This document shows, one piece after another, positions 1 to 8,830 of a stretch of DNA of 37,591 nt (position 1 is the stretch's first letter; every line of letters starts with the position of its first letter). The notes below the pieces were generated by a model. It was not told where the DNA came from. It saw nothing but the letters and a program-made list of their open reading frames with translations, and made no database searches. The DNA is from Leptolyngbya sp. 'hensonii' (lineage in GTDB: Bacteria; Cyanobacteriota; Cyanobacteriia; GCF-001939115), in the NCBI RefSeq assembly GCF_001939115.1, contig NZ_MQTZ01000061.1, forward strand, positions 1 to 37,591, in the 5' to 3' direction. The translations under genes were made by a program, and so were the position numbers.

Positions 1-243
1 AAAACCCAACGATTAGAGAGAACCAATGGTATTATCCGGCAACAAACAGGACGGTGGCATCGACGGCAAAACAAGTTTGGCAAGGTGTGGGAGCAAACGA
101 AGGTGACTACACGATTGGTTGTCAGTTATTTCAATTGGATTTGGCGGCATAGCCGATTCAAAACCACAGCATCTCAACGAGCAAACTTGGCAGCAGAGCC
201 TTGGACTTGGCAAGACTTCGCAACTTATCCAACAATTATTTGA
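1..243 (+). CDS. Transposase, C-terminal part (cut by window edge)
   Basis: An open frame runs from the first base to a TGA at 241-243 with no start in the window, giving 80 residues. It is rich in basic and aromatic residues: an R-Q-Q-x-G-R-W-H-R-R-Q-N-K-F stretch, then W-E-Q, then a Y-F-N-W-I-W motif, ending in a T-Y-P-T-I-I tail. From memory this matches the C-terminal end of a DDE-type transposase common in cyanobacteria, possibly IS1-like; the IS family is not certain. Whether the element is intact cannot be seen because its 5' part lies outside. The terminal inverted repeat should lie between the stop and the glycosyltransferase start at about 310, but no convincing repeat can be defined without the other end. 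Confidence 0.6.
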   Translation, partial: KTQRLERTNGIIRQQTGRWHRRQNKFGKVWEQTKVTTRLVVSYFNWIWRHSRFKTTASQRANLAAEPWTWQDFATYPTII

Positions 244-309
244 TGCACAACCATATCTTCCTGGGTGGCTCCTTCTCCCGGCCCCATGACCCCAATAATG
301 GTTTCTGGC

Positions 310-1290
310 ATGACTAAAGTCTCCGTCATTATTCCCATTTATAACGGTGAATCAGATCTTCCCGATCTGGTGGATTGTTTGCTGGCCCAGACCCTTCCAA
401 CTGAACAGGTGGAGTATTTGCTGGTGGATAATGCCAGCCGCGATCGAACGCCCATCCTGATCCAATCAGCTATGGCGAGGGCAACAGCTCAGGGGATGAT
501 TCTAAAGTACTTGCTGGAAGACCAGATTCAGAGTTCCTATGCAGCTCGTAATCGGGGCATCAGAGTCGCAACTGGAGAGATTTTGGCCTTCACGGATGCA
601 GATTGTCGGCCCCAAGCGGCATGGCTGGAGAAATTGATGGAGCCGTTTACTGATCCAGCGATCGGGCTGGTGGCTGGGGAAATCCTGGCATTGCCAGGAG
701 ATAGCCTGCTGGAGCAGTTTGCTGAGCACGGGAAAACCCTGTCCCAGAAACACACCCTGGCCCATCCCTTCTGTCCTTATGGACAGACTGCCAACCTGGC
801 CATCAGACGGGACGTGTTGGAGTCCGTGGGCCTGTTTCGTCCCTATCTGACGACTGGTGGGGATGCGGATCTATGCTGGCGGGTCTTGCGCCAGACAAAC
901 TGGCGGATTCACTTTGCCTCTGGCGCGACCGTGCAACATCGCCATCGGGCCACCTGGAAGGATCTAATGGCCCAGTGGCGACGCTATGGCCGATCAAATC
1001 GCTACCTGCACGATCTGCACGGTGTCGCTTTGCAACCAGAGTGGTCCAACCGGGAATACCTCTACCGCTACAGTCGCTGGTTACTGAAAGAATTACCGAT
1101 CGTCACAGTTCGTTTACTGATGGGCAAAGCCACCCGGATTGATCTGGTCAGTACTCCGCTCAGTCTGGCCTGCGGACGGGCAAGGCTTCAGGGGCAACGA
1201 GAGGCCCAATTGCCAGAGGCAGCCCGTGAGATTGCCCCATTTGAGGTGCTGGCAACTGAACCTATTCCACCCCGCAATTCGATAGATTAG
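310..1290 (+). CDS. Glycosyltransferase family 2 protein
   Basis: A 326-residue GT-A type glycosyltransferase that would move a sugar from a nucleotide donor to a cell-surface glycan. The N-terminus VSVIIPIYNG is the usual first strand of GT2 enzymes. A T-D-A-D-C segment supplies the DXD metal and nucleotide site, and the later G-G-D-A-D-L-C-W-R stretch corresponds to the acceptor-side acidic motif. No strong transmembrane helix is present, so it is probably cytoplasmic or peripheral. The frame is open from a GTG at 265 with further ATGs at 286 and 298. I chose 310 because it places the GT2 core directly at the N-terminus; no start has a clear ribosome-binding site. It lies just downstream of a transposase end and 26 nt before a response regulator. 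The substrate is unknown. Confidence 0.85.
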   Translation: MTKVSVIIPIYNGESDLPDLVDCLLAQTLPTEQVEYLLVDNASRDRTPILIQSAMARATAQGMILKYLLEDQIQSSYAARNRGIRVATGEILAFTDADCRPQAAWLEKLMEPFTDPAIGLVAGEILALPGDSLLEQFAEHGKTLSQKHTLAHPFCPYGQTANLAIRRDVLESVGLFRPYLTTGGDADLCWRVLRQTNWRIHFASGATVQHRHRATWKDLMAQWRRYGRSNRYLHDLHGVALQPEWSNREYLYRYSRWLLKELPIVTVRLLMGKATRIDLVSTPLSLACGRARLQGQREAQLPEAAREIAPFEVLATEPIPPRNSID

Positions 1291-1316
1291 TAACAACAGT
1301 GATGGAATCTTTACCC

Positions 1317-2009
1317 ATGTCCGGACAACTTTTGCTGGTGGATGACGAGCCTGGATTGCGCGAGGCCGTGCAGGCTTATCTGGAAGATAGTGGTTTCACG
1401 GTTCGAGCCGCCAGTAATGCCCATGATGGCTGGGAGCTGATGCAACAGAGTACCCCCGACCTGGTGATCAGCGACATTATGATGCCCCAGGTGGATGGGT
1501 ATGAGTTTCTCAAGCAACTGCGGGAAGATCCCCGCTACAAGGCTCTGCCCGTCGTGTTTCTGACAGCTAGAGGCATGACCGCCGATCGGATCCAGGGCTA
1601 TAACGCTGGCGTGGATGCCTATCTGCCTAAGCCCTTTGACCCGGATGAACTGGTGGCAATCGTCACCAATCTCCTGAAACAGCGATTGGCGTCCCGTGCC
1701 ACTAATGAGGACGGGGAGGCGATCGATATTGCTGATATGGCCCGTCAGATTGCTGAGATTCGGGGCATGCTGATGCAGAAGCAGGGGATCACCAAAACGC
1801 CCACTGATATTCAGATTGACCTGACCCCCCGGGAGAAAAGTGTGCTGGAGTTAGTTACAAAAGGGCTGATGAATAAGGAAATTGCCCGTCAACTCAATAC
1901 CAGTGTGCGTAACGTAGAGAAGTATGTCAGTCGTCTGTTCAGCAAAACGGGTACGAATAGCCGTACAGAACTGGTTCGTTTTGCCTTAGAACATGGTTTA
2001 ACAGATTGA
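1317..2009 (+). CDS. NarL/LuxR-type response regulator
   Basis: A two-component response regulator and transcription factor of 230 residues. The receiver domain has the acidic pair D9-D10, the phospho-acceptor D53 in the S-D-I-M-M-P motif and the conserved lysine in P-K-P-F-D. A linker of about 40 residues leads to a LuxR-type helix-turn-helix that starts at L-T-P-R-E-K. The receiver and HTH look close to the cyanobacterial Rre1/Ycf29 group, but I cannot tell orthologue from paralogue. Starts at GTG 1299 and ATG 1302 are possible; ATG 1317 has a GGAA nine bases upstream and gives the usual compact N-terminus. No histidine kinase is adjacent, so the partner is unknown. It converges with the large gene ending at 2037. 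Confidence 0.88.
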   Translation: MSGQLLLVDDEPGLREAVQAYLEDSGFTVRAASNAHDGWELMQQSTPDLVISDIMMPQVDGYEFLKQLREDPRYKALPVVFLTARGMTADRIQGYNAGVDAYLPKPFDPDELVAIVTNLLKQRLASRATNEDGEAIDIADMARQIAEIRGMLMQKQGITKTPTDIQIDLTPREKSVLELVTKGLMNKEIARQLNTSVRNVEKYVSRLFSKTGTNSRTELVRFALEHGLTD

Positions 2010-2036
2010 GGTTGGTTTCGGTATACTGCGAAGGTT

Positions 2037-4502
2037 CTATTGAGCCCTTTTCCATGCCAGGGGTAAGTTTAACTGCATGGCTGCCGATACAATTCGGAGA
2101 GTCCGCAGTTCAGGCAACTGAGGATTTAAGCGATAGGCCTGCTCCAGAACGACTTCTGCCTTGCGCCCCTGCCATTGATAGAGATGGATAAAGCCCAGGT
2201 AAGCCCAGGCATAAGGATTTTGGGCGTCCAGGCGAGTGATTTTAGTCAGCATTTGTGTCGCTGAGGCAGCCCTGTATTGCAGGATGTAAGTCAGCACCAG
2301 ATTGTAGAGCAGATCCAACCGATCGGGGTCCTGTTGGAGTCGGTAAAGCAGGGTCTGCTCTGCTTGAATAACATAGTCTTGAATTGGATCGTACTGATTG
2401 ATCCGGCCAATTTCATCAAAGAGCGCATCGAGTTTTCCAGCAGGAAGCCCAGTGGAAAGCTGCCGCAGTTGGGTTACCAGATCCAATTCTGGGGCGGGGC
2501 TGGCAGTCGCCTGAGCCGTCAAAGTCACCTGCACCTGCGGTCCGACGAGGGGATAGGTCTTGCCCGATCGACGGTTCAGGTAAGCCGCTTGCAGCCTGTA
2601 GGAGCCTGCAGGAAAGGACGCTGGAGGTTGCATGGCCAGATGCTCTGTGATCTGAAATTCCTGATTTGCCTCAGGAAATTCTGCCCCTGCCATTAATTCT
2701 CCCAAGGCAATGCCGTGGTCATGATACCAGGCGGAAGTCCCACCTCCTTCCTGTTGCCAGGTGAGCAGTACCAGGCCATCCCGCAGGTCAGCCCAGGGAC
2801 CAGACCATTTATAGGTCACTGGGATCGGTTTCCCTGGTGGAGCAGTGCCAGGGACTTCAACCTGGAGCAACTGGACCTGGGTTGCCGATCGGGAAGAGGG
2901 CTCAACCTGAATCGGAAGGTGCCGCCGCTGATACAGATGCAACTGGCTGCTATCGGGTAAGGACCAGGTCCGCTGCAATTGCAATTTTGGATTTTGCTCA
3001 ACTTCAGCCTTCAGAGCCACTTGACCAGCCTCAATGCCCTCATAAACACCCTGGTTTTGGGTTTTCGTGAGGTACCAGTTCAGGGCACGCCCATCCTGTT
3101 TAACTGTTTTTTCGCTAATTCCCAATTGCCGCCCATAAACCTGAAAATTGGCCAGGGAGCCATAGAAGTCCATATTCATGGGATTGATCTGACTGGTATT
3201 CACGGCCACACCCAGGGTCGATCGGAGGTAGGGCTGCTCCTGCGTGATGGCTGCAATGACCTCAGAATTGGGATAGGGATCCCCCAGGTAAGGCAGGTGC
3301 GGCTCTGAGACCGAAATCAGGGTGGGCAAGGGAAACAGGACCGTTAGGGTCATTGCACTGGCAATCGCTGCTGCTCCCCAGCGCAGACGAGTCATCCAGG
3401 GGCCAGAAGCATAGGCTAGCGATCGTGCCAGCATCAGTAGCACGATCGGCAGGTAGGGCAGAATGAATCGAAATTCCTTGTTTAAGGTCCAGGAGTAGAA
3501 AAGATAAGCTCCCAGACAGAAGAAAATCAACCAGGACCAGACCCAACGCCTGGATACAGCCTGGGGATGAAGAATTTTTCCGAGCCGATGCTGGCGAAAT
3601 CTTGACCCGAGATGGAGGAGGGCACAGCCCAGAGCTAGGCAAAAGATAGGTGGCGAAACCATATTGGGCAAGATGCGCCCATAGTAGAGCCAGCCTAACC
3701 AACCCTTGCGGGCCGGATCGTGCTGGTAGAGAACCCCCCAGGTATTCGCCCGTCCCAGAGCAGTGAGAATAGTCAGCCAATTGGTTGTAAACCAGCCTCC
3801 AAAGATGAGCCAGGCTAAAAGGAACGCCCCAGCCAGTTGCAGCAACCGCAGCCATCGACGCCGGAACAGATCCTCCAGAACGACCCAGGCGATGGGCAGA
3901 ACCAGAAACAGCAGACCGTTAGGGCGAGCCAGAATGGTCAGGCCACAACCAAAACCGAAAGTAAGGCTCCACAACCAGGAGCGAAGCTGACTGGAGGCCA
4001 ACCGCCAGTAAGTCAGGGCCATCATGGTAAAGGCCACGATCGCGGTCAGGCCATAGTCCAGCAGGTAATCCGTGCGCATCAGGGCCATACTGGGAGCGAT
4101 CAGGCAAAGTGCTGCAGCCCAGAGTCCAGTACGGGCGTCAAAGAGCCTCCGTCCCATCAGATAGACCGAGCTGATCAGAATGGCCGTGAACAGCAGGTTG
4201 ACCAGGGTGGCGGAGTCGTGCCCTTTGCCGCATAGGGCTAAAAAAGGAACGGTTGCCAGATACACAAAGGGGGCACGGTATCCTGGGGATAGGGACCAGA
4301 GCTGGGTCCACCAGGTAGAAGAGAAGATCTCAGGGGTTTGCAGAACTCGCCAGTAGTTCATGGCCCGAGTCAGATGATCTCCCTGATCCCAGGCTGGAGG
4401 TGCTTGATCCAGGGAAAACCAGACCCGATCCACGATCGTGGCCACTCCCCAAAGGGCCACCAGCACAAGAATATCTCTTCCCTTAACCCCGTATAATTTC
4501 AT
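2037..4502 (-). CDS. GT39-like membrane glycosyltransferase with C-terminal TPR
   Basis: An 821-residue protein with three parts. The first 430 residues or so are strongly hydrophobic with about ten membrane helices; a short loop after the first helix holds W-D-Q-G-D-H (D39, D42), the acidic motif typical of GT-C enzymes that use a polyprenyl-phosphate sugar. A soluble stretch of about 250 residues follows, with beta-rich character. The last 130 residues show TPR-like helix pairs, for example P-Y-A-W-A-Y-L-G-F-I-H-L-Y. It is related to the dolichyl-phosphate-mannose protein mannosyltransferase/ArnT superfamily. It diverges from the next GT-C gene at 4664. Acceptor and sugar are unknown; the TPR tail could recruit a partner protein. 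Confidence 0.8.
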   Translation of the reverse strand: MKLYGVKGRDILVLVALWGVATIVDRVWFSLDQAPPAWDQGDHLTRAMNYWRVLQTPEIFSSTWWTQLWSLSPGYRAPFVYLATVPFLALCGKGHDSATLVNLLFTAILISSVYLMGRRLFDARTGLWAAALCLIAPSMALMRTDYLLDYGLTAIVAFTMMALTYWRLASSQLRSWLWSLTFGFGCGLTILARPNGLLFLVLPIAWVVLEDLFRRRWLRLLQLAGAFLLAWLIFGGWFTTNWLTILTALGRANTWGVLYQHDPARKGWLGWLYYGRILPNMVSPPIFCLALGCALLHLGSRFRQHRLGKILHPQAVSRRWVWSWLIFFCLGAYLFYSWTLNKEFRFILPYLPIVLLMLARSLAYASGPWMTRLRWGAAAIASAMTLTVLFPLPTLISVSEPHLPYLGDPYPNSEVIAAITQEQPYLRSTLGVAVNTSQINPMNMDFYGSLANFQVYGRQLGISEKTVKQDGRALNWYLTKTQNQGVYEGIEAGQVALKAEVEQNPKLQLQRTWSLPDSSQLHLYQRRHLPIQVEPSSRSATQVQLLQVEVPGTAPPGKPIPVTYKWSGPWADLRDGLVLLTWQQEGGGTSAWYHDHGIALGELMAGAEFPEANQEFQITEHLAMQPPASFPAGSYRLQAAYLNRRSGKTYPLVGPQVQVTLTAQATASPAPELDLVTQLRQLSTGLPAGKLDALFDEIGRINQYDPIQDYVIQAEQTLLYRLQQDPDRLDLLYNLVLTYILQYRAASATQMLTKITRLDAQNPYAWAYLGFIHLYQWQGRKAEVVLEQAYRLNPQLPELRTLRIVSAAMQLNLPLAWKRAQ

Positions 4503-4663
4503 TGCTTACGTGCACTTTCCCCTGAAGATTGAAGATTCTTTTGGATGCTCGATATTCTTCAGAAGTTCATATTACTGGACAGACTGATCCATTAGGATTT
4601 ACAAGAATCTGACTTCTGCCTCATCAGGTTTACTTTCCACAAGGTGATGGACGGATAGTTCTT

Positions 4664-6265
4664 ATGCAGAACTCTACATCTCAATCCAATATTCAACCAT
4701 ACCTATTGCTCCTGACCTGGATAGGCTTACTTCTCCTGAGTGGATGCTGGCACCAGAGCCTGATGGCCCATGATGAAGGAAACTATGCCCTTGAAGCCCG
4801 GTTTATGGTTGAGTCGGGGGATTGGCTGGCTCGACTGTTCTGGGGAAATCCAGTTTACACCCACGGAATTGCCCTGAACTGGTTGATTGCGGTTGGCTAC
4901 ACCTTGTTCGGGATCAGTGATGGGGTGGCCAGACTGCCCAGTTTGATCGCCTGTCTGTTGAGTACCTTTTTTCTCTTTGAAATCAGCCGGATTCTGCTCA
5001 AGGACTCACTGGCTATGCTGGCCAGCTTAATTCTCGGGGTCATTTTTATCTGGCTGGAGTACGCCCGTCTGGCGACCCAGGATATGCTGCTTGTTTGCCT
5101 GGAACTCACTGGCCTCTGGGCCTTGCTGCAAGCTGAACGCCTGCCTAAGGGGCGGATTATCTGGGGATTCCTGGCCGGTTCAGTGATTGGCCTGGGATTC
5201 CTGGTTAAGAGTTTCATGATCCTGTTACCCGTCGTTGCCCTCATGCCCTATCTGGTGCTTGAACACCACCGTCATCGCCATCTCCTGAATCCTGGCCTCT
5301 ATGGAGGGTTGATCGCCGGTGTCCTGGTGGATGCGATCTGGTTAAAGTTGAGCCTCGATCGGTATGGCAGTTTGGTGACTCATCAACTGTTTGGAAAAAT
5401 TTCTGAGCTGGGGGCAAAACCTTTTCACACTGATACAGGATGGCACTACTATTTCTGGAACATTCCCATCAATGCTTTCCCCTGGGCGTTCTTCGCTTTG
5501 ATTGGCCTCTGGGTCGCCCTCAAAGACTATCGGAAGAGCCCTCATGTCTGGCTGCTGATTGGGTATCCTCTCCTGCTGTTTCTATTGTTAAACCTGTTCC
5601 CAACCAAAACTCCCTATTACATTCTGCAACTCCATCCTTTTACAGCCATGTTTGCCGCGATCGGATTGGTTTTCCTCTCACAACGGCTGACCAGTCGGCT
5701 GGCCCAAACCATCACTTATGGATTCGGCATACTGGGAATAGTATTGGCGATCGCAGGTCTTGTCTTGCTGGTTAAACCCCCTGGAATTGATTGGCCCCGA
5801 GAGGCTAATCAGTTTGGGATTGTTGCTTTGATTTTAGGTGCAGGTTGGAGTTTACTGCCTGTGATTCCCAGACATGTTTCTTTGGCAATTTCACCTCAAT
5901 TATGGATTGGGCAGTTACTCATTTCAAGCTGGCTTGCATTAGGGGCTGTGGGTCTACTGGGTCTGGTAGGGGACTACAGCCCAGCCTTGAAATCTGTTTT
6001 ACAAGAGCCCCAAATTGCATCTGTCTTGAAGGCCAACCCGGTTGATTTTTTGGTTCAGGATCTGGATCCTGAATCCCATAAAACCTGGATTTTACTGAGT
6101 TTCTATACACCTCATTTAGGCAAGCTAAAACAGCAGATTGTGGAGTTACAACCCTCTACTTATGCCTGGTTGAGCCCAAAGATTAATCTTGATGGCAAAA
6201 TCCTCTATCGTGTAATCGGTAATGTTCAACAGTGGACGCTTGTTCAAGTTGAAAAAATTCCTTAA
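4664..6265 (+). CDS. ArnT/PMT-like membrane glycosyltransferase
   Basis: A 533-residue polytopic membrane protein of the GT39/GT83 type. The first periplasmic loop contains H-D-E-G-N-Y (D37, E38), the usual catalytic acidic motif, followed by the A-R-L-P-S pattern after the second hydrophobic stretch. Further helices run to about residue 430. A T-P-Y-Y-I-L-Q-L-H-P segment near residue 310 matches the conserved loop seen in ArnT-like proteins. The C-terminal 90 residues are soluble. Proteins of this family transfer a sugar from undecaprenyl-phosphate to lipid A, proteins or glycolipids at the outer face of the inner membrane; which applies here is not visible. The 161-nt divergent gap to the 4502 gene presumably holds both promoters. 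Confidence 0.82.
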   Translation: MQNSTSQSNIQPYLLLLTWIGLLLLSGCWHQSLMAHDEGNYALEARFMVESGDWLARLFWGNPVYTHGIALNWLIAVGYTLFGISDGVARLPSLIACLLSTFFLFEISRILLKDSLAMLASLILGVIFIWLEYARLATQDMLLVCLELTGLWALLQAERLPKGRIIWGFLAGSVIGLGFLVKSFMILLPVVALMPYLVLEHHRHRHLLNPGLYGGLIAGVLVDAIWLKLSLDRYGSLVTHQLFGKISELGAKPFHTDTGWHYYFWNIPINAFPWAFFALIGLWVALKDYRKSPHVWLLIGYPLLLFLLLNLFPTKTPYYILQLHPFTAMFAAIGLVFLSQRLTSRLAQTITYGFGILGIVLAIAGLVLLVKPPGIDWPREANQFGIVALILGAGWSLLPVIPRHVSLAISPQLWIGQLLISSWLALGAVGLLGLVGDYSPALKSVLQEPQIASVLKANPVDFLVQDLDPESHKTWILLSFYTPHLGKLKQQIVELQPSTYAWLSPKINLDGKILYRVIGNVQQWTLVQVEKIP

Positions 6266-6320
6266 GGTTGAGCTTTCAACAGATGTATATCCCACTTTTA
6301 CATCCTAGGAAAGGTACCCT

Positions 6321-6356
6321 TTTAACATCTTGTCTTTAACATCTTGTCTTTAACAT
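6321..6356. repeat. 14-bp tandem repeat, 2.6 copies
   Basis: The unit TTTAACATCTTGTC occurs at 6321-6334 and 6335-6348, and its first eight bases recur at 6349-6356. It sits in the 127-nt gap between two GT-C genes, 37 nt before the start at 6393. It could be slippage-generated or act as a spacer in the leader; no function is evident. Confidence 0.8.
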
Positions 6357-6392
6357 TTTTAAGCGGGGATTTACTAACGTGAGTAGTAACCA

Positions 6393-7880
6393 ATGAGAAT
6401 GATCAAAAATGCTCAGAAGAGCCTGGAGCAACATCCAATTTTATTCCTTTTGATAACTGGTTTGTCCACCAGACTTTACAACTTGCAATCGCCTATCCTG
6501 GGTATTCATTCCTGGCGTCAGGCCGATACAGCTGCCATGGCCCGCAATTTCTATGAAAATGGGTACAATTTTTTGTATCCTCAAGTTGATTGGGGTGGTA
6601 ACTCTTCAGGATATTGTGAAACAGAATTTCCTATCTATTCCTATATCATTGCATTAATTTATAAATTTACAGGTGTCTTTGAAGCTTATGGTAGGCTTCT
6701 ATCGATTATTTTTGCCCTGATTGGAATCTACTTTTTGTATCGACTGATTGAGGATTATTTAGGTAAAAAAACTGCTTTTTGGAGCTGTTTGATTTATTCA
6801 ATATTGCCCCTGAATATCTACTACAGCCGAACCTTTCAGGCAGAATCCATGACCTTAATGGCAGGTATTATCAGTATATATGGATTCTCCTGCTGGTTGA
6901 ATTCAGGCAAAAAATGGCAATTACTGTCATCTGCCTGCTTTCTGGCTCTGGCCTGCTTACTTAAAGTTTTACCGATCGTATATTTTGGTTTACCTATTGC
7001 CTACCTCGCCTATTTAAACTATGGCAAAAAGATGGTCTTTAAGATATCTATCTGGCTCTATGTGGGATTTGTTTCAATCGTCACAATCCTCTGGTACTAT
7101 CATGCCCATCAAATCTATTTAGAGTCCAATCTTACCTTTGGCTTCTGGAGCAATCAAAGCGATCGATTTAAATTTTCTTTGCTGGTGTCAGTCCAATTTT
7201 GGCTTGATATCTTGTTCCGCTTGATTTTTCGACACTTTGCTGTTTTTGGCTTCCCCATTTTTTTAATTGGGCTAACCATGCAGCGCAAAGCTGCGCAAGA
7301 ATATATGTTCGATGTGGGATTGTTGGGAGTTCTTATTACAACTATTGCCGTACCGACTTCTAGCTATATTCACGAATACTATCAGTTGCCTTTTATGGTT
7401 TTTGCTGTCCCTTTTATAGGGAAAGTACTAGCCAATATGTCTCATCTTGCCTCACCCACGCTGAAATATTCTTTGACAACCTGTCTGATTCTAATTTTTG
7501 CTTTGGGATCAGGCATCTATGCATTGGACTATATGCGTCCTGAGCAACCTAAAAAATCAGATGTGTATGCTCTGGCTCAACAGATTCAAGCGTTAACACC
7601 ACCATCCTCGATCGTCGTTGCAATGACCGGTGGCGATCCCACCTTGCTATATCTCTCTCATCGCAAAGGCTGGTTGGTGGTTCCCGAACAAATTACAGAT
7701 GATTACCTCACACAACGGACTGCTGAGGGGGCAGGCTACCTAGTTGGCAACTACACCGTCATTCAGAGCTATGCTCCTTTCACAGATATCGCCCAAAAGC
7801 AAAGAATCCGCACAATCATCCAGACTCGTTCCAGGGTACTGGTCAATACAGACCGCTTCTTTATCGGTGCCATTCCGTAG
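6393..7880 (+). CDS. PMT-like membrane glycosyltransferase (AT-rich gene)
   Basis: A 495-residue protein with about ten membrane helices. The first loop contains H-S-W-R-Q-A-D (W41, R42, Q43, D45), a motif I know from a bacterial subgroup of GT39-like enzymes, followed by A-R-N-F-Y and Y-P-Q-V-D-W. This supports a polyprenyl-phosphate-sugar dependent glycosyltransferase. The coding sequence is visibly richer in A and T than its neighbours, with many TTT and ATT codons, so it may have been acquired separately from the adjacent GT-C gene. ATG 6393 and ATG 6399 are both possible starts. The stop is 18 nt from the end of the convergent ribokinase gene. Substrate and acceptor are unknown. Confidence 0.78.
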   Translation: MRMIKNAQKSLEQHPILFLLITGLSTRLYNLQSPILGIHSWRQADTAAMARNFYENGYNFLYPQVDWGGNSSGYCETEFPIYSYIIALIYKFTGVFEAYGRLLSIIFALIGIYFLYRLIEDYLGKKTAFWSCLIYSILPLNIYYSRTFQAESMTLMAGIISIYGFSCWLNSGKKWQLLSSACFLALACLLKVLPIVYFGLPIAYLAYLNYGKKMVFKISIWLYVGFVSIVTILWYYHAHQIYLESNLTFGFWSNQSDRFKFSLLVSVQFWLDILFRLIFRHFAVFGFPIFLIGLTMQRKAAQEYMFDVGLLGVLITTIAVPTSSYIHEYYQLPFMVFAVPFIGKVLANMSHLASPTLKYSLTTCLILIFALGSGIYALDYMRPEQPKKSDVYALAQQIQALTPPSSIVVAMTGGDPTLLYLSHRKGWLVVPEQITDDYLTQRTAEGAGYLVGNYTVIQSYAPFTDIAQKQRIRTIIQTRSRVLVNTDRFFIGAIP

Positions 7881-7897
7881 CGTTATTGAGAGAATCG

Positions 7898-8827
7898 CTA
7901 TACCAGAATGGACTGGTTCCGGAGGAAGCCGTCCAGGGTGGGTCGATCGGGCATGGCTACCTGAGCCCCTGCTTTCGTAGTGGAGAGGGCTCCTGCCGCA
8001 GCTCCCCACATCACGGCCTGTTTCAGGGATAGTCCCTCGGCCAGAGCCACAGCTAATCCCCCATTAAAGGCATCTCCGGCGGCTACCGTATCCACAGCTT
8101 GCACCGGAAAGGCTGGGGCAAAGAAAACTTCCTGCACAGAGGCACAAAAGACTCCCCTGACCCCCAGCTTGATGATAGCAATGCCCACCCCCCGTCGGAG
8201 CAAGGTGGCAGCCGCTTCAGTCCAGGCTTCCGGGCAGGTGATGGGAAACCCAACCAGTTGCTCTGCCTCAATCTCATTGGGGGTGATGATGTCCACCAAG
8301 GGATATAAATCGTCGGGAATATCGGGGCGGCAGGGAGCTGGATCCAGAATTACCCGCACCCCTGCGGCCCTGGCTGCCTGAGCAGCGGCCCTTACTGCCG
8401 GGAGAGGAACTTCAAACTGGAGCAACAGATTAGTGGTTCCTGGTAACAACGGGATTAATCGGTCCACATCTTGCCGACTGACCCGTCGGTTGACACCAGG
8501 GGTGACGATAATCTGGTTCTCCCCCCGATCGTCCACCGCAATCAAGGCCACCCCAGAGTGATCGGACCCATCCACCAGGACGGCTTTTGTCTGCACCCCA
8601 GCGGTCTGGAGACTACTCAATAACTCCTGGCCAAAGCCATCGGCTCCAACCCGACCCACCATCGTCACCGGGGCTCCCAGGCGAGCTGCAGCCACAGCCT
8701 GGTTGGCTCCCTTGCCCCCCGGACTGGTGTGAAAACTATGGCCCAGAATCGTTTCTCCGGTCACGGGCAGGCGAGGTGTCCGGGCCACCAGGTCCATATT
8801 GATGCTGCCGAAAACAAGAATGGTCAT
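7898..8827 (-). CDS. rbsK: Ribokinase
   Basis: A 309-residue PfkB-family sugar kinase that would phosphorylate D-ribose at O5 with ATP, feeding the pentose phosphate pathway. The N-terminal V-F-G-S-I-N-M-D-L-V, the first PfkB signature G-G-K-G-A-N-Q-A-V-A-A-A-R-L-G and the second signature with the catalytic base in V-A-A-G-D-A-F-N-G-G are all present and ordered as in RbsK. Length is normal. The ATG lies 3 nt after the stop of the upstream MarC-family gene, so the two are probably cotranscribed. No ribose transporter or repressor is nearby, so an intracellular nucleoside-salvage role is plausible but inferred. Confidence 0.92.
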   Translation of the reverse strand: MTILVFGSINMDLVARTPRLPVTGETILGHSFHTSPGGKGANQAVAAARLGAPVTMVGRVGADGFGQELLSSLQTAGVQTKAVLVDGSDHSGVALIAVDDRGENQIIVTPGVNRRVSRQDVDRLIPLLPGTTNLLLQFEVPLPAVRAAAQAARAAGVRVILDPAPCRPDIPDDLYPLVDIITPNEIEAEQLVGFPITCPEAWTEAAATLLRRGVGIAIIKLGVRGVFCASVQEVFFAPAFPVQAVDTVAAGDAFNGGLAVALAEGLSLKQAVMWGAAAGALSTTKAGAQVAMPDRPTLDGFLRNQSILV

Positions 8828-8830
8828 ACT

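Noticed and set aside
2277-2696. Long plus-strand frames opposite the large GT-C gene (also around 3837-4235)
   Set aside because: They are antisense to a well-supported 821-residue membrane protein and have no domain of their own.
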